DNA of 8,864 nucleotides from Syntrophaceae bacterium. Its GTDB lineage: Bacteria; Desulfobacterota; DTXE01. The position numbers were made by a program, and so were the translations under genes. Location: contig DTXE01000490.1 of NCBI GenBank assembly GCA_012962595.1, forward strand, positions 1 through 8,864, written 5' to 3'. Below, in pieces: positions 1-6,023 of this stretch (positions within the stretch are counted from its first letter, which is position 1; the number at the start of each line of letters is the position of its first letter). The notes beneath the pieces are model-generated. The model saw nothing but the letters and a program-made list of their open reading frames with translations. It was not told the origin of the DNA and searched no databases.

Positions 1-123
1 CTTTTTTCTTCGGGTGAGTACAAAAAGTCTAAAGAACTTACTTTGAGACAAGGTGGCTTTAGTAGTGATGGCATGTTTGGCAATAAATCTGTAGACTTCG
101 ATGTGGCACTTAATCTCATATAG
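1..123 (+). CDS. C-terminal fragment of an unrecognised protein (cut by window edge)
   Basis: An open plus-strand frame runs from the left edge to a TAG at 121-123, giving the last 40 residues of a possible protein. The composition is mixed and soluble-looking, with acidic, basic and glycine/serine residues, and it ends in DFDVALNLI. The segment with spaced K, V, D and VAL faintly recalls the KGVDVALAVD strand of NYN/LabA-type nuclease domains, but NYN proteins normally continue past this strand, so this is only a weak resemblance. It lies on the same strand as comEC, 169 bp upstream of it. A competing open frame of 54 codons covers the same bases on the minus strand (see rejected items). I do not assign a function. 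Confidence 0.35.
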   Translation, partial: LFSSGEYKKSKELTLRQGGFSSDGMFGNKSVDFDVALNLI

Positions 124-192
124 GCATAACCTCAGCAGGAACAACAGTAGAATTAGGGGCATAAGGGTCGGTATATTGAGTTGGACTAAAAA

Positions 193-221
193 TTGTTATA
201 TCTTGAATCTCTTCATAACAA
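193..221. repeat. 7-bp perfect inverted repeat upstream of comEC
   Basis: TTGTTAT (193-199) and ATAACAA (215-221) are perfect inverted copies separated by 15 bp. The spacer is AT-rich and lies between the possible upstream gene end and comEC. It could be an operator half-site pair or chance in AT-rich DNA. Confidence 0.3.
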
Positions 222-268
222 ACTTGGTGTGCCATTGGGTAGGTTTTAATTTGTGACTGAGGGCCATG

Positions 269-291
269 AGGGTTTCATGAGAAAAAACCCT
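269..291 (+). promoter_or_regulatory. Stem-loop abutting the comEC start codon
   Basis: AGGGTTT (269-275) pairs with AAACCCT (285-291) around a 9-nt loop, and the stem ends one base before the comEC ATG at 293. No Shine-Dalgarno sequence is visible in front of this ATG, so a hairpin here would sit where the ribosome binds and could limit translation. No T-run follows, so it is not a terminator. Confidence 0.4.
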
Positions 292-292
292 G

Positions 293-2764
293 ATGGACAA
301 ATCGCTCATAGCATCCTGGTTCCATAGACCCTTGCCTTTCCTCCTCATATCCTTTGTCTTTGGTCTCATGGTAGGAGAGATACACCCTGTAGCGGAGGGG
401 TTCATCCTTGTTATATGCATACTCTCCCTAGTTATCCTTTTGATCCACATCTTAAAGAGGAAAAGGCCTACTTTCTTCCTTCCCCTCATCATATTCTTCT
501 TCTTAGGTATTCAGTTTATAAATTGTGCACTCTACCCAAAATTTCCCTCCTACCATATATCTAAATTCATAGACAAAGGTAAGGTGGGGGTAATAGGCAC
601 TGTTACTAGACCGCCATTATACCTCCCAGATAAGATGAGGCTTTTTGTCTCTGTGGAAAGGATAAGGCTAGAAGGTAAATTCTTAGAGGTCACGGGTCTT
701 ATGGCGCTTACTATTAAGGAATATGAAGGTTGTATCACGTTAGGGGAGCGGATAGGGTTTACCACCAAATTACAGCCCATCAGGAACTTTAACAATCCTG
801 GGGGCTTTGATTATAGGCGCTATATGGCATCCCAGGGGATATGGGTAAGAGGATATGTTAGAAGAGAAGAAGAAATTGTATGCATAGGGGAAGGGAAGGT
901 AAGTCCTTGGCTAAAAGGGATAGAGGTTTTTCGGACTAAAATAAGAATGTTTTTGGAAGGCCATCTGGAATTTACCACCTTGGGGATCTATAAAGCCCTT
1001 ATACTTGGGGAGAGGAGCGGGATTGATAAAACGACAAGGAATCATTTTAACAGGGCGGGTGTGGGGCATATCTTGGCCATCTCTGGGTTACATATAGGAA
1101 TCATCGCCTTCATATCCTTTTATATGCTTCGAAGGCTATTTCTTCTCTCTGAAAGATTGACCTTAAGATTCAATGTGTTCAAGCTTGCCGCCCTATTTTC
1201 CATAGGACCTGTCATAACCTATGCCTTTGTAAGTGGGATGGCTGTATCTACTCTGAGGGCAACCATTATGATCCTGGCCCTTTATGCCTGTATCATCCTT
1301 CCGAGGCAAAGGGATATTTACAACACCGTGGCCTTAGCTGCCTTTATAATCCTCATCATGTCACCTGCTTCCATTTTTAATATCTCCTTTCAGCTCTCTT
1401 TTGCCTCGGTGTTTTCCATCATCTATCTTACACCCCTCTTGATTAGTGTATCTTTGAAGAATGAAGAGGATATTCCTATAAAAACCCCTCCTGATTTTCA
1501 ACGAAGGCTCCTAAAATTTATAATGGTATCTCTTGTTGTCAGTTTTGCCGCCATATTGGGTACCGCCCCCTTAGTAGCCTATCATTTTAACCGCATATCC
1601 ATTATAGGTATCTTAGCTAACCTGGTTATTGTCCCGCTTATAGGCTTCCTAGCACTACCTTTGGGCTTACTTTCCGTTATAATTGCCCCCGTATCTCAAG
1701 CCCTGGCAATGATACCTTTAAATATAGGGGCTGTGGTATTAGGGATATCCCTCTCCATTATCAAATTTTTCTCTGCCTTACCTTTGGCCTCTTTCAGGGT
1801 AGCCACTCCTACTATACCAGAAATAGTGTTGTTTTATGCCTTGGTATTCCTTCTATTTAATATCAAGAGATGGGGGTGGACAAGATACGCTATACCTATA
1901 GTAATTCTGTTAGGCCTGTTTGACCAAGTCTATTATTACTACAGAAATCACTATAACTCACATCTAAAGGTAGTGTTTATAGACGTGGGGCAGGGGAATT
2001 CCACCCTGATTCAGTTTCCCAGAGGTAAAAATATGCTTATTGATGGAGGTGGTTTTCCTGGAAGTAGCTTTGATATAGGAGAAAGGGTTGTAGCCCGTTT
2101 CCTATGGCACCAAAAGATCAAAAACATAGACTACCTAGTCCTCTCGCATCCCCACCCAGACCACTTAAATGGATTACCTTTTATAGCAGAAAACTTTAAG
2201 GTCAGGGAGTTTTGGTCAAATGGTGAATCGGTAGATACCGAGTATTACCATAGACTTATGAGTATTATCCAGAGAAAGGGTATCACTAAGCCAGGGCTAG
2301 GGGAGCTTAAGGATGTAAGGGATATTAATGGTGCTAAAATAAGGGTTTTGTACCCTCCGGAAAATTTTATAAAGGATAAGGACATTAGAACATGGCGGAG
2401 CTTGAATAACAACTCGTTGGTTCTAAAGATTTGTTTGGGGAATAACTGCTTTCTCTTTCCTGGAGATATAGAAAGTGAAGCGGAAGAGAAGCTAATCACA
2501 CTACATCCACATCTCACAGCCACCGTCTTACAGGCACCTCATCATGGAAGTGGCTCTTCCAGTAGTTTAGAGTTCTTGGAAAGGGTTAAACCCCGTATGG
2601 TGGTATTTCCCGTGGGCCTCCCTAACAGATTCCCACATGGTGATGTTATAAGACGGTATCGGGGGTTAGGTTGTGAAATTTATCGAACCGATCGAGATGG
2701 TGCCATAACCATAACCACAGATGGAGATCGCCTAACAGTCCAAAAATTTTTAGATAGTGGCTAG
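293..2764 (+). CDS. comEC: ComEC/Rec2 DNA-uptake channel protein with metallo-beta-lactamase domain
   Basis: This is the inner-membrane channel that carries single-stranded DNA into the cell during natural transformation. All three expected parts are present in 823 residues. The N-terminal membrane segments and OB-like domain (about 15-200) contain the family's FNNPGGFDYRRY stretch at 166-177. The polytopic Competence domain (about 225-545) has HILAISGLH at 259-267 and SGMAVSTLRA at 314-323. A C-terminal metallo-beta-lactamase-like domain (about 558-815) has DVGQG at 564-568, LIDGGG at 582-587, the metal motif HPHPDH at 619-624, GD at 724-725, APHHGS at 748-753 and a late His at 782. No metal-site residue appears lost, so a DNA-strand-degrading role is plausible. 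In-frame TGA at 278-280 makes ATG 293 the first ATG. No good Shine-Dalgarno site precedes it. No other competence gene is nearby. Confidence 0.95.
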   Translation: MDKSLIASWFHRPLPFLLISFVFGLMVGEIHPVAEGFILVICILSLVILLIHILKRKRPTFFLPLIIFFFLGIQFINCALYPKFPSYHISKFIDKGKVGVIGTVTRPPLYLPDKMRLFVSVERIRLEGKFLEVTGLMALTIKEYEGCITLGERIGFTTKLQPIRNFNNPGGFDYRRYMASQGIWVRGYVRREEEIVCIGEGKVSPWLKGIEVFRTKIRMFLEGHLEFTTLGIYKALILGERSGIDKTTRNHFNRAGVGHILAISGLHIGIIAFISFYMLRRLFLLSERLTLRFNVFKLAALFSIGPVITYAFVSGMAVSTLRATIMILALYACIILPRQRDIYNTVALAAFIILIMSPASIFNISFQLSFASVFSIIYLTPLLISVSLKNEEDIPIKTPPDFQRRLLKFIMVSLVVSFAAILGTAPLVAYHFNRISIIGILANLVIVPLIGFLALPLGLLSVIIAPVSQALAMIPLNIGAVVLGISLSIIKFFSALPLASFRVATPTIPEIVLFYALVFLLFNIKRWGWTRYAIPIVILLGLFDQVYYYYRNHYNSHLKVVFIDVGQGNSTLIQFPRGKNMLIDGGGFPGSSFDIGERVVARFLWHQKIKNIDYLVLSHPHPDHLNGLPFIAENFKVREFWSNGESVDTEYYHRLMSIIQRKGITKPGLGELKDVRDINGAKIRVLYPPENFIKDKDIRTWRSLNNNSLVLKICLGNNCFLFPGDIESEAEEKLITLHPHLTATVLQAPHHGSGSSSSLEFLERVKPRMVVFPVGLPNRFPHGDVIRRYRGLGCEIYRTDRDGAITITTDGDRLTVQKFLDSG

Positions 2765-2776
2765 GATGAATCTATA

Positions 2777-3235
2777 TTATCTTTTAGGGATTTTATGGGG
2801 ATTTATGGTAAGAACCGGGCATGATGCCCCCCTAACTACCCCCTCAGCCACGCTTCCAAATACGGTGTGCTCTAGCCCCTTTCTGCCATGGGTACCCATA
2901 ACAATTAGGTCTATCCCTTCATTTTCTGCAAATTTTAAAATATCTCCTGCTGGATCCCCAATTATTACCCCTGTCTCATAGTTGGTGAAGCCTTCCAAAT
3001 GGTCTCGGCAAAAGGCCTTCATATTCTTCCTAGCAGTCTCGGCTATATCCTCGTCTATCTTTGTAAGGGATCGAGGAAAGCCCACCCACATAAATGCAAA
3101 ACGTGTCATGGTGTTCACCACATATAGGAGATAAAGTTTTGCATCAAATCTCCTGGCCAGGTCTATAGCATAAGGTGCAAGCCTTGGAGAGCACTCAGAG
3201 AAGTCGATAGGAAACAAAATCTTTTTATAATTCAT
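2777..3235 (-). CDS. Universal stress protein, UspA family, ATP-binding type
   Basis: A small cytoplasmic alpha/beta protein of the Usp family, 152 residues, close to the usual single-domain length. It opens with MNYKKILFPIDFSE, the typical first strand with Asp11, and carries GDPAGDIL at 93-100. The nucleotide motif G-x2-G-x9-G-S is intact at 114-128 (GTHGRKG...VFGS), placing it in the ATP-binding branch. The open frame extends to 3301, but that region contains the gene's own promoter (-35 at 3296-3301, -10 at 3273-3278). ATG 3235 has GAGGAGGG six bases... upstream within 3241-3248, so it is the chosen start; ATG 3250 lacks such a site. It is transcribed alone, convergent with comEC with only 12 bp between stops. 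The specific stress or partner cannot be told from sequence. Confidence 0.93.
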   Translation of the reverse strand: MNYKKILFPIDFSECSPRLAPYAIDLARRFDAKLYLLYVVNTMTRFAFMWVGFPRSLTKIDEDIAETARKNMKAFCRDHLEGFTNYETGVIIGDPAGDILKFAENEGIDLIVMGTHGRKGLEHTVFGSVAEGVVRGASCPVLTINPHKIPKR

Positions 3236-3240
3236 AACCA

Positions 3241-3248
3241 CCCTCCTC
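3241..3248 (-). promoter_or_regulatory. Shine-Dalgarno site deciding the uspA start
   Basis: On the minus strand GAGGAGGG occupies 3248 to 3241, five bases before ATG 3235. It overlaps the in-frame ATG at 3250 and so excludes that codon as the main start. Confidence 0.75.
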
Positions 3249-3272
3249 ATTTTAGTACAAGAAATTTGGGGA

Positions 3273-3301
3273 ATATTAGAATGTACATGTCCTTTTGTCA
3301 A
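3273..3301 (-). promoter_or_regulatory. Sigma70-type promoter of uspA
   Basis: On the minus strand a perfect -35 TTGACA (3301-3296) is followed after exactly 17 bp by -10 TAATAT (3278-3273). Transcription would start near 3266, giving a leader of about 30 nt before ATG 3235. The spacer contains the palindrome ATGTACAT (3281-3288). The box quality suggests strong basal expression independent of the purQ-fmdB transcript. Confidence 0.75.
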
Positions 3302-3326
3302 TACAAAGAAGCATGGTGTATGTTTT

Positions 3327-3494
3327 TTAGCTCTTCCTTGATGTCTTGGTCATGAAGGGGGTTATCTGCTGCGTTAGGTGTCTCTTGCCCTTGCATTTAG
3401 GACATTTCACATTTCCAGCCTCATAATCTTTCAGACTCATGATAACCGTAAAGGTCTTTTTACATTTTCCGCATCTGTATTCATAGGTAGGCAT
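3327..3494 (-). CDS. FmdB-family small zinc-ribbon protein
   Basis: A 55-residue protein with the diagnostic opening MPTYEYRC and two CxxC knuckles, Cys8/Cys11 and Cys31/Cys34, that should bind one zinc ion. This is the FmdB/CxxC regulatory-protein family (named after a gene next to the formamidase of Methylophilus), whose biochemical role is mostly unknown. The frame is open to an ATG at 3512, which overlaps the purQ stop by one base, but AAAGGAGGT at 3501-3509 lies six bases before ATG 3494 and the conserved MPTYEY begins there, so the shorter form is chosen. The gap to purQ is 17 bp, so they are probably cotranscribed. The tail after Cys34 is short and basic (ends KTSRKS). Function is not assignable beyond zinc binding. 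Confidence 0.88.
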   Translation of the reverse strand: MPTYEYRCGKCKKTFTVIMSLKDYEAGNVKCPKCKGKRHLTQQITPFMTKTSRKS

Positions 3495-3500
3495 AGTGAA

Positions 3501-3509
3501 ACCTCCTTT
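3501..3509 (-). promoter_or_regulatory. Shine-Dalgarno site deciding the fmdB start
   Basis: AAAGGAGGT on the minus strand (3509 to 3501), with a 6-nt spacer to ATG 3494, lies inside the first codons of the longer reading. It favours the MPTYEY start over ATG 3512. Confidence 0.75.
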
Positions 3510-3511
3510 CA

Positions 3512-4339
3512 TTAAAGTAGTGTTTCCCTAATATAGGTAATGGCATTCCGAAAAAAGAGAATACCCTCTCCTTCTTCGGGCAATCTTTCCCGTGTCCATC
3601 GGGGATGATTGGTATAATAAAGATAGGCCTCTGGATGGGGCATCATTCCAAATAGTCTGCCACTTTCATCACAAATACCAGCTATGGCATCCACAGACCC
3701 ATTTGGGTTTAAGGGGTAGGTCATGGTTGGCTGTTGAAAGTGCTCATCTGAGTATTGGACTACCACCAAACCATCCTCATGGAGCCTTTTAAGTATCTTC
3801 TCATCTCTGGGGATAAATTTGCCCTCTCCATGCCTTACAGGAAGATATACCCTTTCCATGCCCTTTGTAAAAATGCAGGGGGAGTTAGGATTGATTTTGA
3901 GACACACCCAACGATCTTCAAACCTTCCCGAATCGTTATAGGTTAAAGTGACTGTTTGGGTCTCAAAATCCCTGTTGAATCCAGGCAAAAGGCCCGCTTT
4001 TACCATCAGCTGAAAACCATTACAAATACCCAGGATAAGTTTCCCCTGTTTAATGAATTTCAAAAGCTGGTCGTACAGCCTTTCAGATGTGTCTTTGACC
4101 CTAGCATATTTTATTCTGTTAGCCCCTGCCTTGGCTGCACCTAAGTCATCACCATCCAAAAAACCACCAGGTAGATTCAAGAAGTGATAGGAATCAAGTC
4201 TTCTCAAGCCATAGATAAGTTCGCTAATATGCACAATATCTACCTCATCGGCACCCCCTAACTTGCAGGCATAAGCCATTTCCATCTCACAGTTGGTACC
4301 ATTTCCTGAAAGGACTATACATTTAACCCGTTTTGCCAA
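3512..4339 (-). CDS. purQ: Phosphoribosylformylglycinamidine synthase glutaminase subunit (FGAM synthase I)
   Basis: The class I glutamine amidotransferase subunit of FGAM synthase hydrolyses glutamine and passes ammonia to PurL, which converts FGAR to FGAM in purine synthesis. The nucleophile is Cys106 in GICNGFQ (104-110), and the rest of the triad is His235 and Glu237 in MPHPEA. LPGGF at 56-60 provides the oxyanion region. At 275 residues it is longer than the roughly 225-residue PurQ that works with PurS; such longer forms are known to me from delta-type bacteria. No purL or purS adjoins it. The start is TTG at 4339: it is the only start that fits the family N-terminus (VKCIVLSGNGTNCE), is preceded by GAGGTAGGG, and lies about 20 nt below the predicted transcription start. 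It appears to lead an operon with the FmdB gene. Confidence 0.94.
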   Translation of the reverse strand: MAKRVKCIVLSGNGTNCEMEMAYACKLGGADEVDIVHISELIYGLRRLDSYHFLNLPGGFLDGDDLGAAKAGANRIKYARVKDTSERLYDQLLKFIKQGKLILGICNGFQLMVKAGLLPGFNRDFETQTVTLTYNDSGRFEDRWVCLKINPNSPCIFTKGMERVYLPVRHGEGKFIPRDEKILKRLHEDGLVVVQYSDEHFQQPTMTYPLNPNGSVDAIAGICDESGRLFGMMPHPEAYLYYTNHPRWTRERLPEEGEGILFFRNAITYIRETLL

Positions 4340-4365
4340 GTCACCCTACCTCTATAACCGCTAGA

Positions 4366-4393
4366 ATTATACCTATGTGAGTGAAAATTTCAA
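4366..4393 (-). promoter_or_regulatory. Sigma70-type promoter of purQ-fmdB
   Basis: On the minus strand -35 TTGAAA (4393-4388) and a perfect -10 TATAAT (4371-4366) are separated by 16 bp. Transcription would start near 4359, giving a leader of about 20 nt before the TTG start. That leader is too short for a purine riboswitch, so any purine control must act at the DNA level or elsewhere. Confidence 0.72.
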
Positions 4394-4416
4394 CTATCAC
4401 ATATCCGGAAGTTTTA

Positions 4417-4435
4417 ATAAATCCATATAAATCCA
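4417..4435. repeat. Tandem direct repeat between divergent purQ and pdxA promoters
   Basis: ATAAATCCA occurs at 4417-4425 and again at 4427-4435, a period of 10 bp, about one helical turn. It lies upstream of both predicted promoters, about 60 bp from the purQ start point and about 90 bp from the pdxA start point. This is a possible regulator-binding site; no known operator consensus matches to my knowledge. Confidence 0.4.
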
Positions 4436-4486
4436 AATACAGGGTATTTTATCTGTATGGTTAACCTTACAAATCGCAATCCAGCA

Positions 4487-4514
4487 TTGCTTTGAAATGG
4501 TAAAAATGTATAAT
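4487..4514 (+). promoter_or_regulatory. Sigma70-type promoter of pdxA
   Basis: -35 TTGCTT (4487-4492), a 16-bp spacer and a perfect -10 TATAAT (4509-4514). Transcription would begin near 4521, leaving about 28 nt before ATG 4549. The ATG at 4513 overlaps the -10 box and so would not be in the transcript. Confidence 0.65.
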
Positions 4515-4538
4515 GGTTTTGGGCTGTGGGGATGAAAT

Positions 4539-4544
4539 AGAGGA
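4539..4544 (+). promoter_or_regulatory. Shine-Dalgarno site deciding the pdxA start
   Basis: AGAGGA, four bases before ATG 4549, is the only purine-rich site placed to serve the conserved N-terminus. The spacing is short but workable. Confidence 0.5.
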
Positions 4545-4548
4545 TAAA

Positions 4549-5556
4549 ATGAACTTACCATTAATAGGCATTACCATGGGTGATCCTGTGGGAATCGGCC
4601 CAGAGATTATTATTAAGGCCCTTTCGAAACCGGACATCTACCATATGTGCCGGCCCCTGATAATCGGAGATGAAACAGCCCTTGACATAGCCCTTGACAT
4701 ACTTGATTCCCATCTCAAAATCCGTGTGACGGAGGATATGGGGAGAGAAAAATATCAGCCGGGGTGGATAAATCTTTACAGGGTTTCACAAATATCTCCT
4801 GAAGGTCTATCATTTGGTCAGCCAACCGGAGAGAGCAGCAGATATATGGTAACATATATAAAGGAGGGCACACGTCTGGCCCTTGAGGGAAAGATCTCTG
4901 CCTTGGTAACCTGTGCCATTAATAAAGAGGCCATGAATTTGGCGGGCTTTGGCTATAGTGGACATACAGAGCTATTAGCCGCACTCACGGGGGCCAAACA
5001 GTATGCAATGATGTTCGTCTCGCCTTCTCTAAGGGTAGTGTTGGTAACTATACACTGTGCCCTCTGTGAGGTGGTTAAGAGACTTACGGCCCATACAATC
5101 CTTTTAAAGATAAAGATTACCCACCAGGCGCTGAGAGACTATTTCGGGATTAAAGACCCAAAAATTGCTGTGGCTGCCTTAAATCCTCATGGCGGGGAGG
5201 GAGGTCTCTTCGGCAAGGAGGAAGAAAGGGTTATAACACCTGCTATTCAAAAGGCCAAAAAAATGGGCATCCATGCCATAGGCCCTTTGCCTCCGGACAG
5301 CCTATTCCACCAGGCAATAAAGGGAATATATGACGTAGTGGTATGCATGTACCATGACCAGGGATTAATACCTATAAAGTTGCTTCACTTTTTTGAGGCA
5401 GTCAATGTTACCCTGGGACTCCCTATTATCCGCACATCTGTAGCCCATGGAACAGCATATGACATAGCAGGAAAGGGTATAGCCAATCCATCAAGTCTCA
5501 TTTCTGCCATAAGGTTAGCAACAAAGATGGCTATATGCCAGGGTAGGATGTGGTGA
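4549..5556 (+). CDS. pdxA: 4-hydroxythreonine-4-phosphate dehydrogenase, PLP biosynthesis
   Basis: PdxA oxidises 4-phosphooxy-L-threonine with NAD; the unstable product loses CO2 to 3-amino-2-oxopropyl phosphate, a substrate of PdxJ in the DXP-dependent vitamin B6 route. The 335-residue protein starts MNLPLIGITMGDPVGIGPEI. As I recall the E. coli enzyme, its metal ligands are His166, His211 and His266; here His169 (TIH), His214 (NPHGGEGG) and His269 (MYHDQG) sit at a constant offset of +3. The same offset places the substrate residues His139-Thr140, Asp250, Lys277, Asn286 and Arg295. Small departures are TCAINKEA at 121-128 and SVAHGTA at 297-303, where SVDHGTA is usual. The related PdxA2 group (phosphothreonate dehydrogenases) is the main alternative. 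ATG 4513 lies in the -10 box, so 4549 was chosen. It is monocistronic, divergent from purQ and convergent with atpE. Confidence 0.93.
   Translation: MNLPLIGITMGDPVGIGPEIIIKALSKPDIYHMCRPLIIGDETALDIALDILDSHLKIRVTEDMGREKYQPGWINLYRVSQISPEGLSFGQPTGESSRYMVTYIKEGTRLALEGKISALVTCAINKEAMNLAGFGYSGHTELLAALTGAKQYAMMFVSPSLRVVLVTIHCALCEVVKRLTAHTILLKIKITHQALRDYFGIKDPKIAVAALNPHGGEGGLFGKEEERVITPAIQKAKKMGIHAIGPLPPDSLFHQAIKGIYDVVVCMYHDQGLIPIKLLHFFEAVNVTLGLPIIRTSVAHGTAYDIAGKGIANPSSLISAIRLATKMAICQGRMW
4678..4701 (+). repeat. Perfect 12-bp in-frame tandem duplication within pdxA
   Basis: GCCCTTGACATA is present twice back to back (4678-4689, 4690-4701), in the reading frame, and encodes ALDI-ALDI at residues 44-51. 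The two copies are identical even at silent positions. Confidence 0.9.
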
Positions 5557-5566
5557 CTGAGGATTA

Positions 5567-5591
5567 GGGGGCGCTAGATTTAGCGACCCCC
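5567..5591. terminator. Stem-loop between convergent pdxA and atpE, probable bidirectional terminator
   Basis: GGGGG-CGCTA (5567-5576) pairs with TAGCG-A-CCCCC (5581-5591), leaving a 4-nt loop and one bulged A. It begins 10 bp after the pdxA stop and ends 12 bp before the atpE stop. The plus strand continues TCCTCTCTT, which is only a poor T-run, and the minus strand has none. The position between two converging genes and the GC-rich stem support a terminator role, possibly an imperfect intrinsic one. Confidence 0.65.
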
Positions 5592-5603
5592 TCCTCTCTT
5601 AAG

Positions 5604-5981
5604 CTACTCCATTCCGAGTAACTTCATAATGGGTGATGTCATTGGGTTAGCAAACAGTATAATGAGCGCTACTACCAGTGTATAGATAACCAGGGACTCG
5701 ATCAACGCCAGAGCAATAATCAGGGCAACGGTGATCTTACCAGAGGCCTCAGGATTTCTAGCAATACCCTCAAGGCCGCTCTTAGTGGCCCAGCTCTGAC
5801 CCCAAGCACCTCCAAATGAGGCTATGGCTATACCAAAACCCGCTGTAGCCACAGCAACTACAAAGTAGGTAAGTCCTCTCTTCATAACCTCCGCCTCTAG
5901 CTCCGCAGCAAAGGCAAGGCCTGAGAGCCCCAATAGTAAAATACCGGCCACGGCTGAACACAATAAAACCTTCTTTGACAT
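5604..5981 (-). CDS. atpE: F1Fo ATP synthase subunit c with signal-peptide-like leader
   Basis: This is the rotor-ring subunit that carries ions across the membrane. Of 125 residues the first 25 resemble a signal peptide (KK, hydrophobic core, AFA at 23-25), leaving a mature hairpin of about 100 residues. The polar loop is ARNPEA (74-79) and the ion carboxylate is Glu95 in helix 2 (LIESLVIY). Aligned with the Na+-binding Ilyobacter tartaricus subunit, Gln62, Glu95, Ser96 and Tyr100 match ligand positions Q32, E65, S66 and Y70, but Leu97 replaces T67. Helix 1 has S-x-G-x-A-x-G (55-61) in place of GxGxGxG and two tryptophans (60, 64). It is the last gene of the operon. Its Shine-Dalgarno AAAGGAGG, six bases from ATG, is the strongest of the cluster, as suits a subunit needed in many copies. 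H+ or Na+ use cannot be settled by eye. Confidence 0.96.
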   Translation of the reverse strand: MSKKVLLCSAVAGILLLGLSGLAFAAELEAEVMKRGLTYFVVAVATAGFGIAIASFGGAWGQSWATKSGLEGIARNPEASGKITVALIIALALIESLVIYTLVVALIILFANPMTSPIMKLLGME

Positions 5982-6023
5982 ACCCTTCCTCCTTTCTACC
6001 TTAAAATTTTATGGCCTTCTTCC

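Noticed and set aside
1..162. Minus-strand frame open from ATG 162 to the left edge (54 codons)
   Set aside because: No Shine-Dalgarno site, a composition dominated by Leu, Phe and Lys as expected from AT-rich DNA, and conflict with a more protein-like plus-strand frame. It cannot be excluded without the flanking sequence.
119..236. Short minus-strand frame from ATG near 236 (about 40 codons)
   Set aside because: No ribosome-binding site, short, and no recognisable motif.
196..492. Minus-strand open frame overlapping the comEC start
   Set aside because: Antisense shadow of comEC with Arg/Met/Lys-rich composition and no ribosome-binding site.
2245..2523. Minus-strand frame inside comEC
   Set aside because: Lies opposite the intact metallo-beta-lactamase domain; a shadow frame.
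2765..2776. Terminator between comEC and uspA
   Set aside because: Only 12 bp separate the stops and no stem-loop is visible there.
2757..2981. Plus-strand frame running past the comEC stop
   Set aside because: It is the antisense of the uspA C-terminus, which is clearly coding on the minus strand.
4340..4365. Purine riboswitch ahead of purQ
   Set aside because: The predicted leader is only about 20 nt, far too short for an aptamer.
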